From the NCBI GenBank assembly GCA_029856145.1, contig JAHQWK010000012.1, positions 115,714-179,713 of the forward strand: a stretch of DNA of 64,000 nucleotides. Direction: 5' to 3'. Positions 54,103 through 63,754 of this stretch are shown one piece after another. This DNA is from Promethearchaeia archaeon (GTDB lineage: Archaea > Asgardarchaeota > Lokiarchaeia > Sigyniarchaeales > SOKP01). Below the pieces are notes generated by a model that was not told where the DNA came from, made no database searches, and was given only the letters and a program-made list of their open reading frames with translations. Position numbers and translations under genes: made by a program. Each line of letters begins with the position of its first letter. The first letter of the stretch is position 1.

Positions 54103-54588
54103 TTATTTAATTATTTCTTTTAAGACACTTTCAACCTCTTCAGGATGTCCTTTTACAGACACTTTAGGCCAGATGTGTGCAATATTTCCTTCTGGATCAA
54201 TTAAAAAAGTACTTCGAATAACACCTATGTATTCTTTTCCTCTGAATTTTTTCTTTCCCCATTTACCATATTCCTTGGTCACTTTTTTATCAATGTCACT
54301 CAAAAGGATTACTCTTAAATTCTTCTTTTCAATAAATTTTGCATGAGAGTCGGGAGAATCTGGGCTAATTCCTATAATAATTGCACCTAATTTTTGGAAT
54401 GCGGGTAAAATTCCTGTAAATCCAATAGCTTCAGTCGTACATGCTGGTGTATTATCTTTTGGGTAAAAGTAAAGGATTATATATTTTCTTTTAAATTCTT
54501 TCAAACAAACTTCCTTACTGTCTTTATCTGGAAGACAAAAATCAGGAGCTTTACTACCAACTTTTAATTCTAATATCTGTTCTGTCAT
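54103..54588 (-). CDS. Peroxiredoxin, Bcp/PrxQ type
   Basis: About 161 residues with thioredoxin fold and FYPKDNTPACTTEAIGF, where the Cys in P-x3-Cys (PACTTEA) is the peroxidatic residue and Thr/Arg positions are normal. It reduces peroxides, a useful neighbour for oxygen-sensitive enzymes. I chose the ATG at 54588 over a TTG at 54600. No resolving Cys is evident at the usual +5 position. Confidence 0.9.
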   Translation of the reverse strand: MTEQILELKVGSKAPDFCLPDKDSKEVCLKEFKRKYIILYFYPKDNTPACTTEAIGFTGILPAFQKLGAIIIGISPDSPDSHAKFIEKKNLRVILLSDIDKKVTKEYGKWGKKKFRGKEYIGVIRSTFLIDPEGNIAHIWPKVSVKGHPEEVESVLKEIIK

Positions 54589-54784
54589 TTTATGATTCAA
54601 TTCGTTTAATCTAACATAAATAGATTGCTAATATTATATATTTCATATATCTACTTGAGATTATGAACATTAACTTTATGAACTATTAAGTTTAAATAGA
54701 TAGAACTTAAAAAAAGAACATTTGAACTAAATATAATTAATAAAATATAAAAAATTAAATATAGAGAATTAGAGTGAATCCTTC

Positions 54785-55342
54785 TCAAATTTTTTTACCA
54801 CAGACATGACAATATTCCATACCTATTAATAAAAGTGTATTACACCTAGGACAATTAAAAAGTTCATCCTCCTTAGAAAATGCAAATTCTTCAAATTCTT
54901 CAAATTCCTTTCTATATTCTGGATCCTTAATTGAGAATGTTCCATCCATTTTAATTTCAATATAATTACTAATTCTATCATAATCTTTCATCTTGAATAC
55001 TAAATGGGTTATAAGAAGTATTAAGGCTAACGAACCAGAAATTACAGAAATAATAAATGTAAATATTGTAATAATTGGACTTATAGTGGGATTATACATA
55101 TTCCATACAATTAATAAAAATGTTGAAATACAAAATATACAAAAAAAACTGGATTTTGACCTAAGATATTTCATTATTTTTTCATATCTTATTAATTCCT
55201 TTTTACAATTATCACATACAGGGATTTTAAAATAAATTGTTTTAAATCTCCTAGCCAGTATAGATCTAGCATAAATAAATTCTTCAAGGTGAAGATCTTC
55301 TTTTTTGCATTTTATACATTTATTCGGGAATTTTATCATCAA
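54785..55342 (-). CDS. Membrane protein with terminal zinc ribbons
   Basis: The 185-residue protein has an N-terminal CIKCKKED and VCDNCKKE pair of Cys knuckles, two hydrophobic helices (about 64-83 and 88-112), a repeat-like FEEFEEFAF, and a C-terminal zinc ribbon with CPRCNTLL and CHVCGKKI. Both ends probably face the cytoplasm. Function unknown. Confidence 0.7.
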   Translation of the reverse strand: MMIKFPNKCIKCKKEDLHLEEFIYARSILARRFKTIYFKIPVCDNCKKELIRYEKIMKYLRSKSSFFCIFCISTFLLIVWNMYNPTISPIITIFTFIISVISGSLALILLITHLVFKMKDYDRISNYIEIKMDGTFSIKDPEYRKEFEEFEEFAFSKEDELFNCPRCNTLLLIGMEYCHVCGKKI

Positions 55343-55374
55343 TATTATTCTTATTTTCTATTAGTTAACTTCTT

Positions 55375-56886
55375 TTAAGGATCGTTCCGAAAGGGGTGTC
55401 GTGCACTTTCAGCATTCTCAATACCATCGTCTACAGTTGGTAAACCTTCCATTGCTTTTCGAATAGCATTTCTTGTTGCTTTATAATTATTTATAAAAAT
55501 TCGTTTTCGAGCGCTAGCGCTTGGGTGTACAAATACATTTACGACAATTAAAATATCCTCTGCAGCTTCTTTAGGTAAGATCCCATCTTCTACGCACTTC
55601 ATTACAGCTTTTGCCACTGCTGCTTGAGCAGGACCATAAGTTAAGCTCGCGTGTCGAAGAGAGGAAACCTTCACTGTAGGGATCATTATTGTTGCTGGTT
55701 TAACTTGCATGTTTGGCTCAAGAATAACCTGCAACCCTTCGCGACCTTTAGCAGGATGAGTTAAAGCTCGAGCATAAGCGTCACCTACTGGTCCATCTTT
55801 ACTTCCTATCAACAAGTCAATATGTGCTAATTCTGCTCTACTCCCAACAAGCGATTCCCCAACTTTTAAGCTAAAATCTGATATTTTTTGAGGTGTTACG
55901 CCCACTGCATAAAAGCGACTCGTTAATTCTTTCTCACCAATTTCGAATTTAATATCTTTCTTTTCAATTAATCCGAGTTTCTCTAACTCAACTCGAAATT
56001 CGTCCTGAAGCTCGTACGAAAGAGTATCTCCAATAATAATAGGTCGCCTTGTCGTACCTACTGGAACGCCCATCATATTTAAGCACTCTTTAGCTCCTAA
56101 AGCTCCAGAATTGATTAACATGCGAGCTAATTTTTGAACTTTCTTTTGTAGAGTTTGAGCTTCTTTTAACCGATTATTTTTCACATGATCGTAAATTTCA
56201 AGCCATATCTTAGGAATAACATTTGCAGAACCAAGTATACAACCTGCAGCTCCACCAGCTAAAGCACCTAATACATTTTCGTCCCACCCAATCAAAACAG
56301 AGATTTTATCGCTTACTTTTTCAAGTAACGCAGAGAAGTACTTGTAATCACCACTAGAATCTTTTATTGCGACAAAATTTTCGATATCAACTAGATCTTC
56401 TACAACTGTCCAAGGCAATTCTAAACCGGTGCAAACTGGAATGTTATACAACACTAAGGGAATGTCCGTTTTTTCAGCTATCGTGAAATAATGATCGTAT
56501 AACCCCTTTGCTTTAGGTTTTAAATAGTATGGTGTTACTATTATAGCTGCATCAGCCCCAATATCTGTTGCAGCTTTGGTAGCGTCTATAACCATTTTTG
56601 TCCCGGTCTCCCCTGTTCCCGCAATTACTGGAACTCTTCCATTCGTTTCGTCTACTACGATTTCTATTACTCTCAATCGTTCCTCAAACGTCATATTCAC
56701 AAACTCTCCGGTCGTTCCTACAGGTACGAGCCCCGTAACTCCTTGTTCTATGAGATAATTGACTAAGTTTCTAAGGTTTTCTTCGTTAATTGATTCATCA
56801 TCTTTATTGAAAGGAGTTACCAAGGCAGGCATAACTCCAGTTGGTCTAAAATCAAATTTTCCCATTATTCTCGCACTCACTCTCAT
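55375..56886 (-). CDS. DapA-family lyase fused to a formaldehyde-activating enzyme (Fae)
   Basis: Residues ~12-305 are a DHDPS/NAL-type aldolase: TTGE at 58-61, Tyr147 in YNIP, and the Schiff-base Lys175 in VAIKDSSG. The Arg that binds the aspartate-semialdehyde carboxylate (the R of YNxPxR) is Cys152 here, so it is not a typical dihydrodipicolinate synthase. Residues ~340-485 are Fae, with the catalytic His355 in AHIDLLIG, GPVGDAYA, YGPAQAAVAKAV and NVFVHPSA. Fae joins formaldehyde to tetrahydromethanopterin. One continuous frame covers both. Known Fae fusions use hexulose-phosphate synthase; this pairing suggests a pyruvate-dependent formaldehyde lyase feeding Fae. It follows the unknown 426-residue gene by 6 bases. 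Confidence 0.85.
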   Translation of the reverse strand: MRVSARIMGKFDFRPTGVMPALVTPFNKDDESINEENLRNLVNYLIEQGVTGLVPVGTTGEFVNMTFEERLRVIEIVVDETNGRVPVIAGTGETGTKMVIDATKAATDIGADAAIIVTPYYLKPKAKGLYDHYFTIAEKTDIPLVLYNIPVCTGLELPWTVVEDLVDIENFVAIKDSSGDYKYFSALLEKVSDKISVLIGWDENVLGALAGGAAGCILGSANVIPKIWLEIYDHVKNNRLKEAQTLQKKVQKLARMLINSGALGAKECLNMMGVPVGTTRRPIIIGDTLSYELQDEFRVELEKLGLIEKKDIKFEIGEKELTSRFYAVGVTPQKISDFSLKVGESLVGSRAELAHIDLLIGSKDGPVGDAYARALTHPAKGREGLQVILEPNMQVKPATIMIPTVKVSSLRHASLTYGPAQAAVAKAVMKCVEDGILPKEAAEDILIVVNVFVHPSASARKRIFINNYKATRNAIRKAMEGLPTVDDGIENAESARHPFRNDP

Positions 56887-56892
56887 TTATTT

Positions 56893-58173
56893 TTATTTAT
56901 GTAAATTTTGAGCAGCAATTATATCGATACCATTTTCAATTAATACTTTCGCTGTAGTATTTATAGCAATATATCTATCAAGGTGATTTCTACGCATAAA
57001 TTCCCAATGACCCGAATCAATAATTTCTTGCTTATTCCTGAAATAATCTAAAATGTCCGAAGGATGTTCTCTGTTTCCATCTATTTCCACATCACCACCT
57101 TCATGTTTAGCACTGATATTTTTTACTTTCTTAGCAACTTCCACTAATTCATCTCGTCTATCATATGGTTGCCTTACAATACTTTTTTGAGTTTCAATCA
57201 CATGATGTTCTAATCTAACAACATCTTCAAAATCAAATTCTTTTCTAATATAAGCTGAGAGTTCAATTGTTTCATTATTGACTGAATTAGCAAGATTAAA
57301 ACCAATTAAAGGACTTGTTCCATCTTCTCTGGCAAATAATTTTGCAGTCATTAGAGTCCAAAGGCATGAATAAGGATTATCATTACCCATATATACAGAA
57401 ATTTTAAACTCATTATCTATTCCTAATTTATGAATAATATATCCAAGTAATACTGTGCCTGGATTAAGATTTAAAAGCTGAGTAACTCCGTAATTTGTGT
57501 AATAATAAAGAAATTCATCAATCCACTTCAAGGCGAAGTCATTAGGTTGTCCGACTCCTCCAAAATAGCCTGTGATCGTTTCAGGACCTCCTAAATGGAC
57601 ATTTACTGGCATCCCATCAGGACCAGGAGCAGTTCCCTTGGTATCTAGTGTTTCAACATAGGTTGAGCCTATAACTTGCATTGCTGCAGCCATAGCTAAA
57701 AGATCACCATCTTCTTCTTGTTCTTTCATTTTTCTTACACGAATTATTCTCCCGGGCATCAAATTCTGATCGTTAATCGCAGCTTTTGCAATATCTATAA
57801 AAAATGGAAAATATTGGCAAGCCGAAAGTTCTAAGGTTACAGCATAATCTTTATTAAATATCATTTCTGAAAATTTATCTCCAAGGATCTTTTTTCTATA
57901 ATCAGATATGCTGATAAAAGCATTATTATCTCGTTGTTCAATCAACCAATTTATATCATTTGCATAATCAGGCTTTTTATTATTTAATTTATCTAATAAA
58001 TTATCTAAATTTCTCGCTTCTCTAGCTTTTTTATTAATTTCATCAACTCCACCATACTTATCAATGACTTCAAACAGATTATTTATTAGAACATTATTTT
58101 CATCAGAAAGAAATTTATTTATGACATCTAACGCCTTTTTGGTTATTTCAAGTTTTTTTCTTAAATCTTTCAT
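56893..58173 (-). CDS. Uncharacterised enzyme-like protein partnered with DapA-Fae
   Basis: The 426-residue protein has an N-terminal helical part (1-110) and a larger domain with motif-like stretches: LELSACQYFPFF, GTAPGPDGMPVNVHLGGPE, YMGNDNPYSCLW and EGGDVEIDGNREHPSD. The alternating strands and helices suggest a TIM barrel. I do not recognise a family. Its stop is 6 bases before the DapA-Fae start, so the two are certainly co-transcribed; it is likely the enzyme that makes or uses the substrate of the fused aldolase. Divergent from the UDP-sugar dehydrogenase. Confidence 0.7.
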   Translation of the reverse strand: MKDLRKKLEITKKALDVINKFLSDENNVLINNLFEVIDKYGGVDEINKKAREARNLDNLLDKLNNKKPDYANDINWLIEQRDNNAFISISDYRKKILGDKFSEMIFNKDYAVTLELSACQYFPFFIDIAKAAINDQNLMPGRIIRVRKMKEQEEDGDLLAMAAAMQVIGSTYVETLDTKGTAPGPDGMPVNVHLGGPETITGYFGGVGQPNDFALKWIDEFLYYYTNYGVTQLLNLNPGTVLLGYIIHKLGIDNEFKISVYMGNDNPYSCLWTLMTAKLFAREDGTSPLIGFNLANSVNNETIELSAYIRKEFDFEDVVRLEHHVIETQKSIVRQPYDRRDELVEVAKKVKNISAKHEGGDVEIDGNREHPSDILDYFRNKQEIIDSGHWEFMRRNHLDRYIAINTTAKVLIENGIDIIAAQNLHK

Positions 58174-58337
58174 TTTTCAAAAATCCCTTTTAAAATTTTA
58201 TAGTTTAAATACAATTTTCTTATTGATATAAATTTTTCTTAGAATTATTTCAGAATATTATGAAATGAGAGAATCGAAAGATTTAAACTTAAATCTAATA
58301 ATTCTTTTATTATCAAAAATAATGAATTAGAATTAAA

Positions 58338-59696
58338 ATGTACAAATATCGCGTATCGATTTTAGGAACTGGTTTTATTGGGTTATGTTCTTCTGCATGT
58401 TTTGCTGATAAAGATATAAAAGTATTAGCATCTACGCATAACGAAAGAAAAGCAGCAATAATTAATGACGGAAAAGCACCTTTTTTTGAAGCTGGATTAC
58501 AAGAAATAATGGATAATATTAAAAAAAATAATCCAGAGTTTCTACAATGTCTTACTGATCCCGTTAAAGCCGTATTAGAAACAGATATATCCATGATTAC
58601 TCAAGGAACACCTATGAGGGAGGACAAAAGTATAGATTTAAGTTTTATTGAGAGTACAGCAAAAGAAATAGGAGAAGCATTAAAGAAAAAAGATAAATAT
58701 CACCTGGTTGTTGTAAGATCTACTGTTGTACCTGGAACAACGAGAAACTTAGTAGGTAAAATTGTTTCTGAAGTTTCAGGTAAAAAACCCGGGAAAGACT
58801 ATGGATTATGTATGCAACCTGAATTTTTAGCAGAAGGACGTTCAATTGAAGATACTTTACATCCTGATAGGATTGTCATAGGAGAGTTTGATGAAAAAAG
58901 TGGTGCTATGCTTCAAGAATTCTATGAATATTTTTATGGTGATCATTTAGAAAATTGTCCTATATTACGGATGAATTTAGAAAGTGCTGAATTAGTTAAA
59001 TATGGGAATAATTGCCTTTTATCTACTAAAATAAGTTATGCCAATGAATTTGCGAATTTTGCTGAATTGGTGCCAAACGTTGATATTGCCCAAGTTATGA
59101 AAGGTGTTGGTCTAGATTATCGATTGAACCATAGATTCTTAGGTGCTGGAGTTGGTTTTGGTGGTTCTTGTTTTCATAAAGACGTCAATGCCATAAAAGC
59201 ATGGTCAAAATCCAAAGGGTATCCTTCAAGACTATTAGAAGCGGTTTTAGATATTAATGATGATCAAGCAATTCATATAGTAGATATTGCAGAAAACTTA
59301 GCAGGAAAATTAGCAAATAGGAAAGTATCACTATTAGGACTTTCATTTAAACCTGGAACCGATGATATGAGAGAAGCAGCGAGTTTAAGAGTTGTAAATG
59401 AATTAAGAAAAAGAGGAGTTACTAATATCGTTGGTTATGATCCAAAAGCTTTGAAAACTGCTGAGGAAGAATTAGGAAATAAAATCCAATATGCTAATTC
59501 TATAGAAGAAGCTCTTAAGGATTCTGAATGTGCACTATTGATTACAGAATGGGATGAATTTAAAATATTAAAAACAGATGATTTTAAGAAACACATGAAA
59601 ACACCGAATTTAGTAGATGGGAGGAGATTATACGATTATGATAAATTCAATGAAGCTTTGCCATTTAGAGCAATCGGTCGTATCAATTTAGATTAA
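58338..59696 (+). CDS. UDP-glucose/UDP-N-acetylmannosamine 6-dehydrogenase
   Basis: This 452-residue NAD-dependent dehydrogenase starts with the Rossmann loop ILGTGFIGLCSSACF, and carries the catalytic Cys278 in FGGSCFHKD and KPGTDDMREA in the C-terminal domain. It oxidises a nucleotide sugar's C6 alcohol to the acid for surface polysaccharides. UDP-glucose versus UDP-ManNAc cannot be decided. Alone on its strand, divergent from the DapA-Fae pair. Confidence 0.92.
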   Translation: MYKYRVSILGTGFIGLCSSACFADKDIKVLASTHNERKAAIINDGKAPFFEAGLQEIMDNIKKNNPEFLQCLTDPVKAVLETDISMITQGTPMREDKSIDLSFIESTAKEIGEALKKKDKYHLVVVRSTVVPGTTRNLVGKIVSEVSGKKPGKDYGLCMQPEFLAEGRSIEDTLHPDRIVIGEFDEKSGAMLQEFYEYFYGDHLENCPILRMNLESAELVKYGNNCLLSTKISYANEFANFAELVPNVDIAQVMKGVGLDYRLNHRFLGAGVGFGGSCFHKDVNAIKAWSKSKGYPSRLLEAVLDINDDQAIHIVDIAENLAGKLANRKVSLLGLSFKPGTDDMREAASLRVVNELRKRGVTNIVGYDPKALKTAEEELGNKIQYANSIEEALKDSECALLITEWDEFKILKTDDFKKHMKTPNLVDGRRLYDYDKFNEALPFRAIGRINLD

Positions 59697-59861
59697 AACT
59701 TTAGGTTTTTCTTCATATATTATTATTTTTTTATTTTATCTTTTTATTTATTATAAATAGAAACAATAATTTTATAGGTAACCTATAATATTAGTTAGAG
59801 TAATAGATGATAAAATGCAAAGTACGAGAAAAGGAAAAAAATTAGATTCTTAAAAGATTAC

Positions 59862-60098
59862 GTGCAAGAAATAAATGGAAGTATGATTAGCTCGAAGAAA
59901 AATTGTGAATTGTGTGGAAAACCGGTAAAAAGGTATCATGGGAAATATGATAGCCCTTATAAATTTGTTTTTATAAATATCACTCAAAAACCTGCAAAGC
60001 ATTATTTTTGTTCTAAAAAATGTAAAACTAAATGGATCTTTAATCCAGATAAACGCCAAATTTTTAATCTAGAAGCACCTAACTTCCCAAATCATTAA
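59862..60098 (+). CDS. Small Cys-pair (TRASH/YHS-like) protein
   Basis: The 78-residue protein has CELCGKPVKR, then HYFCSKKCKTKW. The C-x2-C and later F-C-S-x2-C resemble the TRASH or YHS type metal-binding fold. It may sense or carry metal. A GTG at 59862 opens the frame; an ATG at 59883 removes seven residues and keeps the motifs. Confidence 0.6.
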   Translation: MQEINGSMISSKKNCELCGKPVKRYHGKYDSPYKFVFINITQKPAKHYFCSKKCKTKWIFNPDKRQIFNLEAPNFPNH

Positions 60099-60381
60099 GT
60101 TTAGGAGTATTTGCGAAATTACAAAATCATATCAAGAATATAGAAAAAAATATTTCTAATCTCTCTTGAAGTATTTGGTCAATTCTAAGAATGTAATATT
60201 ATTTGGATCCAAGAATTTTTCTTATCTTTCTAATCTTACTTCTTTTGATAAGCTTTTTGTAAATTACTTATATAGTTCAAAGTATTTGAACCAGAATCTC
60301 TGTACTTCTACATGGAAATGGAAGATAAAATTTCTAAAATATAAAAAAAATCCGCTTTTTTCTTCTCAATTAAATATTTAT

Positions 60382-60594
60382 TTAATTTTTTTTTGTTTTA
60401 CTGATCTTGTACCACAGTAGTCCATAATTTAACGCTGGACCCGCAATAGTAATTGCAAGTGATATGATAAAGAGCACTAAGTTTGGAGCGTTTACCCAAT
60501 AAATAGGCCACATAATTATCAGTAAGACTATCCATATCCCTATAATAACCCAATTAATTTCTTTATATGTCGGGGTTTTTTTTGTATCACTCAT
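60382..60594 (-). CDS. Two-helix small membrane protein
   Basis: The 70-residue protein starts MSDTKKTPTYKEIN with two long hydrophobic helices, IIGIWIVLLIIMWPIYW and VLFIISLAITIAGPALNYG, and a basic end KISKTKKN. Similar small proteins occur in Asgards. Function unknown. The frame on the opposite strand (60166-60420) overlaps its end and looks spurious. Confidence 0.6.
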   Translation of the reverse strand: MSDTKKTPTYKEINWVIIGIWIVLLIIMWPIYWVNAPNLVLFIISLAITIAGPALNYGLLWYKISKTKKN

Positions 60595-60708
60595 TTTTAT
60601 TCTCAGTTTTAGTTTTTTTTTTTTACTTTTATTATAGCTTGTTTTTTTTAGTTAAAAATTTTTATTTTTTTAACTTTTTTTTATTTTTTTTTTAATTCTA
60701 TTTTTAGA

Positions 60709-61323
60709 CTATTTAATATCTCGAACCATTAACCACATTGGTAAATTCAATTGTTCTGGAAGAATTATTTTTTTTTTAACAGAAAACCCATACTTTTCAT
60801 AGAGACTTACATTCTCTTCTTTTTGAGTCTCCAAATATATAGCTTTTCTTTCTATTTCAGCTTTTTCTATAACTGCTCTTAATAATTTTCCTCCAAAACC
60901 TTTTCCTTGAAATTCTTGTGAAACACCCATTATTAGTAGATGTATGTATGGGCCTAAATTAAGACTTTTCTTCGCTTCTTCAACTGCATTACTGAGAACT
61001 TTCATTATCTTTGATTCGCTTGCTATTTTCATAGAAAGAAAAAAAGCACCACTTCGAATAACTCTCAATGTTGTCATATCTTTATCATGAGGGGAAATTG
61101 CCATTACTCCTTCTAAATTATCAGATGTTGAGAAAACATTACCATATTTCAAACAAAATCTAACCATAACTTCAGTTAGTACACGGTTCTTATCTTCATC
61201 ATTAAATACTTCTTTCCACATTGAATCTTCAGAAAATGCATTATCGAGTACATTTACTGCGTTCTTAAGATCTTTTTTTTTTATTTTGTATAAATTATCT
61301 AATAAAGTACTTCCCTGTCCCAT
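60709..61323 (-). CDS. GNAT-family acetyltransferase
   Basis: The 204-residue protein has the acetyl-CoA loop GVSQEFQGKGFGGKLLRAVIEKA and the following LETQKEENVSLYEKYGF, both typical GNAT. Its N-terminus (LKNAVNVLDNAFSEDSMW) and layout resemble the GNAT at 27180, pointing to paralogues. Substrate unknown. Confidence 0.85.
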   Translation of the reverse strand: MGQGSTLLDNLYKIKKKDLKNAVNVLDNAFSEDSMWKEVFNDEDKNRVLTEVMVRFCLKYGNVFSTSDNLEGVMAISPHDKDMTTLRVIRSGAFFLSMKIASESKIMKVLSNAVEEAKKSLNLGPYIHLLIMGVSQEFQGKGFGGKLLRAVIEKAEIERKAIYLETQKEENVSLYEKYGFSVKKKIILPEQLNLPMWLMVRDIK

Positions 61324-61400
61324 ATCAGCAACAGCTTCATAATTTTTATATTGTGTAATTTTTTATCACTGTTTTTTTTATTATTTTCAATTATTAGTTC

Positions 61401-62006
61401 TTAGAACTCTTTAGTTTTAGAGTTTTTGCTTAGCGCAATAAGGCCTCCAGATAATGTACCCAATAATATAGTAAGGGAAATGGCAACAACGAGAGATACA
61501 GTATCCCCATAAAGCAATGCAAAATTTATCCAAACAACTCCTATGGCTGTGCCTAACAGCCAACCAATTACTTCTTTATAATTATTTTTCTTTTTGCTTA
61601 ACGCAATAAGTCCTCCAGATGATACACCCAACAATATAGTAAAAGAAATGGCAACAACGAGAAACACCATATTCCCCAGTCCGAGTATTGCATAACTTAT
61701 CCAAACAACTGCTATAGATGCGCCAAATAACCAACCAAGTAGTTTTTTAAAATTAATTTCCGTTTTGCTTAACGCTATAAGACCTCCAGATAACGTACCC
61801 AATAATATAGTAACAGCAAGGGCAACAACGAGAAACACCATATTCCCTGCTCCGAGGAATGCAAAAGCTATCCAAACAACTGCTATAACTGCACCTAACA
61901 GTTCACCAACCAATGTTTTTAGATTATACAAATCTTCCACTCTCCAAATGATATTTTTATTTTCCTTTTTTATTATTGAAAAATTAACAGTAGGAATTAA
62001 TGACAT
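61401..62006 (-). CDS. Membrane protein of three tandem ~57-residue repeats
   Basis: After a ~30-residue soluble start the 201-residue protein repeats one unit three times: (L/V)(V/L/I)GxLxGxxIxVVWI, then LVVAxxxTILLG, and SGGLIALSK. Each unit has two hydrophobic helices, giving six in all. The DNA shows the same repeat with a period of about 171 bases. Function unknown; transporter- or channel-like oligomers are one possibility. Start ATG at 62006. Confidence 0.7.
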   Translation of the reverse strand: MSLIPTVNFSIIKKENKNIIWRVEDLYNLKTLVGELLGAVIAVVWIAFAFLGAGNMVFLVVALAVTILLGTLSGGLIALSKTEINFKKLLGWLFGASIAVVWISYAILGLGNMVFLVVAISFTILLGVSSGGLIALSKKKNNYKEVIGWLLGTAIGVVWINFALLYGDTVSLVVAISLTILLGTLSGGLIALSKNSKTKEF

Positions 62007-62100
62007 AGGAAAAATGAAATATGTTAATAATTTTACCCTTATTATTTAAAAGCGTTTATTAGGGGTAAAGTTTTAATATTAAGCATTAATCCAAACAATT

Positions 62101-62709
62101 ATGAGTATATTTCAGATTTTAGCAATTTGCGGAATGCTTAGTCCAATCATTTATACAGCTATGTGGATCATTTGTGGTAGGTTAGATTCGAATTATAGTC
62201 ATACTCGAGACGATATTAGTTCGTTGTTTGCAGTTGGGGCGCCTAACAGGCGCTTAGCCCAGTCATTTGTGATTACAGAAAGTGTTTTATTGTTTGTATT
62301 TTTCATTGGATTACATTGGGGAATAAACGATGGAGGTGGTTCAATACTTGGACCTACATTCCTTTTAATAAGTTCAATTTTAGGAATACTTGTTGCTCTT
62401 TTTTTCCCTCTTGATGAGGGAGGTGAATTCACAACTTATAAAGGAAAAGGACATATAGCACTTGTGGTTCTAATGGGAATTTTTGCAATTGCTGGGATGG
62501 TGATGCTGTGGATTCGTTTGCAAAATGTACCCGGATGGAGTGGATTTGCCATTTTTTCACTTATTTTAGCTATAATCTCATTAATTGGTGTAATCATCTC
62601 GAGTATATTTGCAGCAGGTAAATATATGGGGATAATCGAAAGAATTATGGTTACACCCTATCAGCTCTTCTACTTTGTTCTTAGTTTGATGGTATTTTTA
62701 AATAATTAA
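62101..62709 (+). CDS. DUF998 membrane protein
   Basis: The 202-residue protein has about six helices and the DUF998 features SHTRDDISSLFAVGAPNRRLAQ near residue 35 and FFPLDEGGEF in the middle. The family is common in bacteria and archaea, function unknown. It begins ~95 bases after the divergent repeat protein. Confidence 0.85.
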   Translation: MSIFQILAICGMLSPIIYTAMWIICGRLDSNYSHTRDDISSLFAVGAPNRRLAQSFVITESVLLFVFFIGLHWGINDGGGSILGPTFLLISSILGILVALFFPLDEGGEFTTYKGKGHIALVVLMGIFAIAGMVMLWIRLQNVPGWSGFAIFSLILAIISLIGVIISSIFAAGKYMGIIERIMVTPYQLFYFVLSLMVFLNN

Positions 62710-62805
62710 CATATTTTACATTCAAGTCGAGAACCTAAATTAGATAAATTAAGGTCTTATACTATGAAACACAATAAATCATAAAAAAAAAATCAAAATT
62801 TTACT

Positions 62806-63627
62806 ATGCATCAAAGCGAAAAAGAGAAGGAAAAGGTTTACAAACTCAAGATAACTATCCTCTTCTTAACGTGTGGGTTAATAGTCTTCGTGGTTCCCGT
62901 TTTCATACAAGATATTATTAGAATTATATATTTCATTGCAATACCGCTCATTTTTCTAATTGTATCGATATTAGTTTACAGGAATACTCAACTAAACAAG
63001 TTTTTTCCTGTATTTTTTGCTTTTTTTATTGCATCTTTAGTTTTTTTTCTTCAAATGCCTTGGTCATCTGGTACAACGATTGAGAACATTGTTTATAATA
63101 AATTAATAAGTACATTGATAGTTCTCATCCCTATAATTGTTTTAACCAAGATTTCTAAAAATAATATGAGCTCTTTATTCATACAAAAAGGAAAAATACG
63201 ATTAAGTCTTATTTTCGGTTTGGCGACTTTTTCGATCTTTCTCCTAACGGCGTTGCCTACTTCTGTTTATCTCTTTGGAGGTCAAAATATACCTTTTGAT
63301 AGACTGATTTTGTTGTTTCCTTGGATTCTAGCATTCGTATTTTTGAATGGAATACGTGAAGAAATATTATTCAGGGGTCTTTTCTTGAAAAAGTATGATA
63401 ATTTCCTCGGTGTTGATACTTCCAATATATTGCAAGCAATGATCTTTGCATTGGCTCATCTCTCAGCACAATTAACGCCCTTTGTATTCATTTATCTTAT
63501 TCTTGCATTCTTTCTAGGATTAGCATTTGGTGGTGTTATACAAAAAACTGACAGCTTACTTGGTGCGATTTTATTTCATGCTGGAGCAGATATTCCTGTA
63601 ATAATTGCAGCATTTTCCTTCCTCTAG
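62806..63627 (+). CDS. CPBP-family intramembrane metalloprotease
   Basis: The 273-residue protein has eight or so helices and the CPBP/CAAX protease motif EEILFRGLF (E-E-x3-R), then ALAHLSAQL with a catalytic His, and ILFHAGADI with a further His. Relatives cleave prenylated or other membrane peptides. Eukaryotic Rce1 is a homologue. Substrate unknown. ATG at 62806. Confidence 0.88.
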   Translation: MHQSEKEKEKVYKLKITILFLTCGLIVFVVPVFIQDIIRIIYFIAIPLIFLIVSILVYRNTQLNKFFPVFFAFFIASLVFFLQMPWSSGTTIENIVYNKLISTLIVLIPIIVLTKISKNNMSSLFIQKGKIRLSLIFGLATFSIFLLTALPTSVYLFGGQNIPFDRLILLFPWILAFVFLNGIREEILFRGLFLKKYDNFLGVDTSNILQAMIFALAHLSAQLTPFVFIYLILAFFLGLAFGGVIQKTDSLLGAILFHAGADIPVIIAAFSFL

Positions 63628-63754
63628 TCCATTTCTCCATAAAACAAATTATATGAATCTAGATGGCAAGAACGGATTGAACCAATACATCTTGATAAAG
63701 ATCACAAATATTATGAAAAAGGCCATTTAAAAAGGAAGAGTCCAAGATTAATAA

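Noticed and set aside
60166..60420. 84-residue plus-strand frame
   Set aside because: TTG start, no motif, Lys/Asn/Phe-rich, and it overlaps the better-supported minus-strand membrane protein gene.
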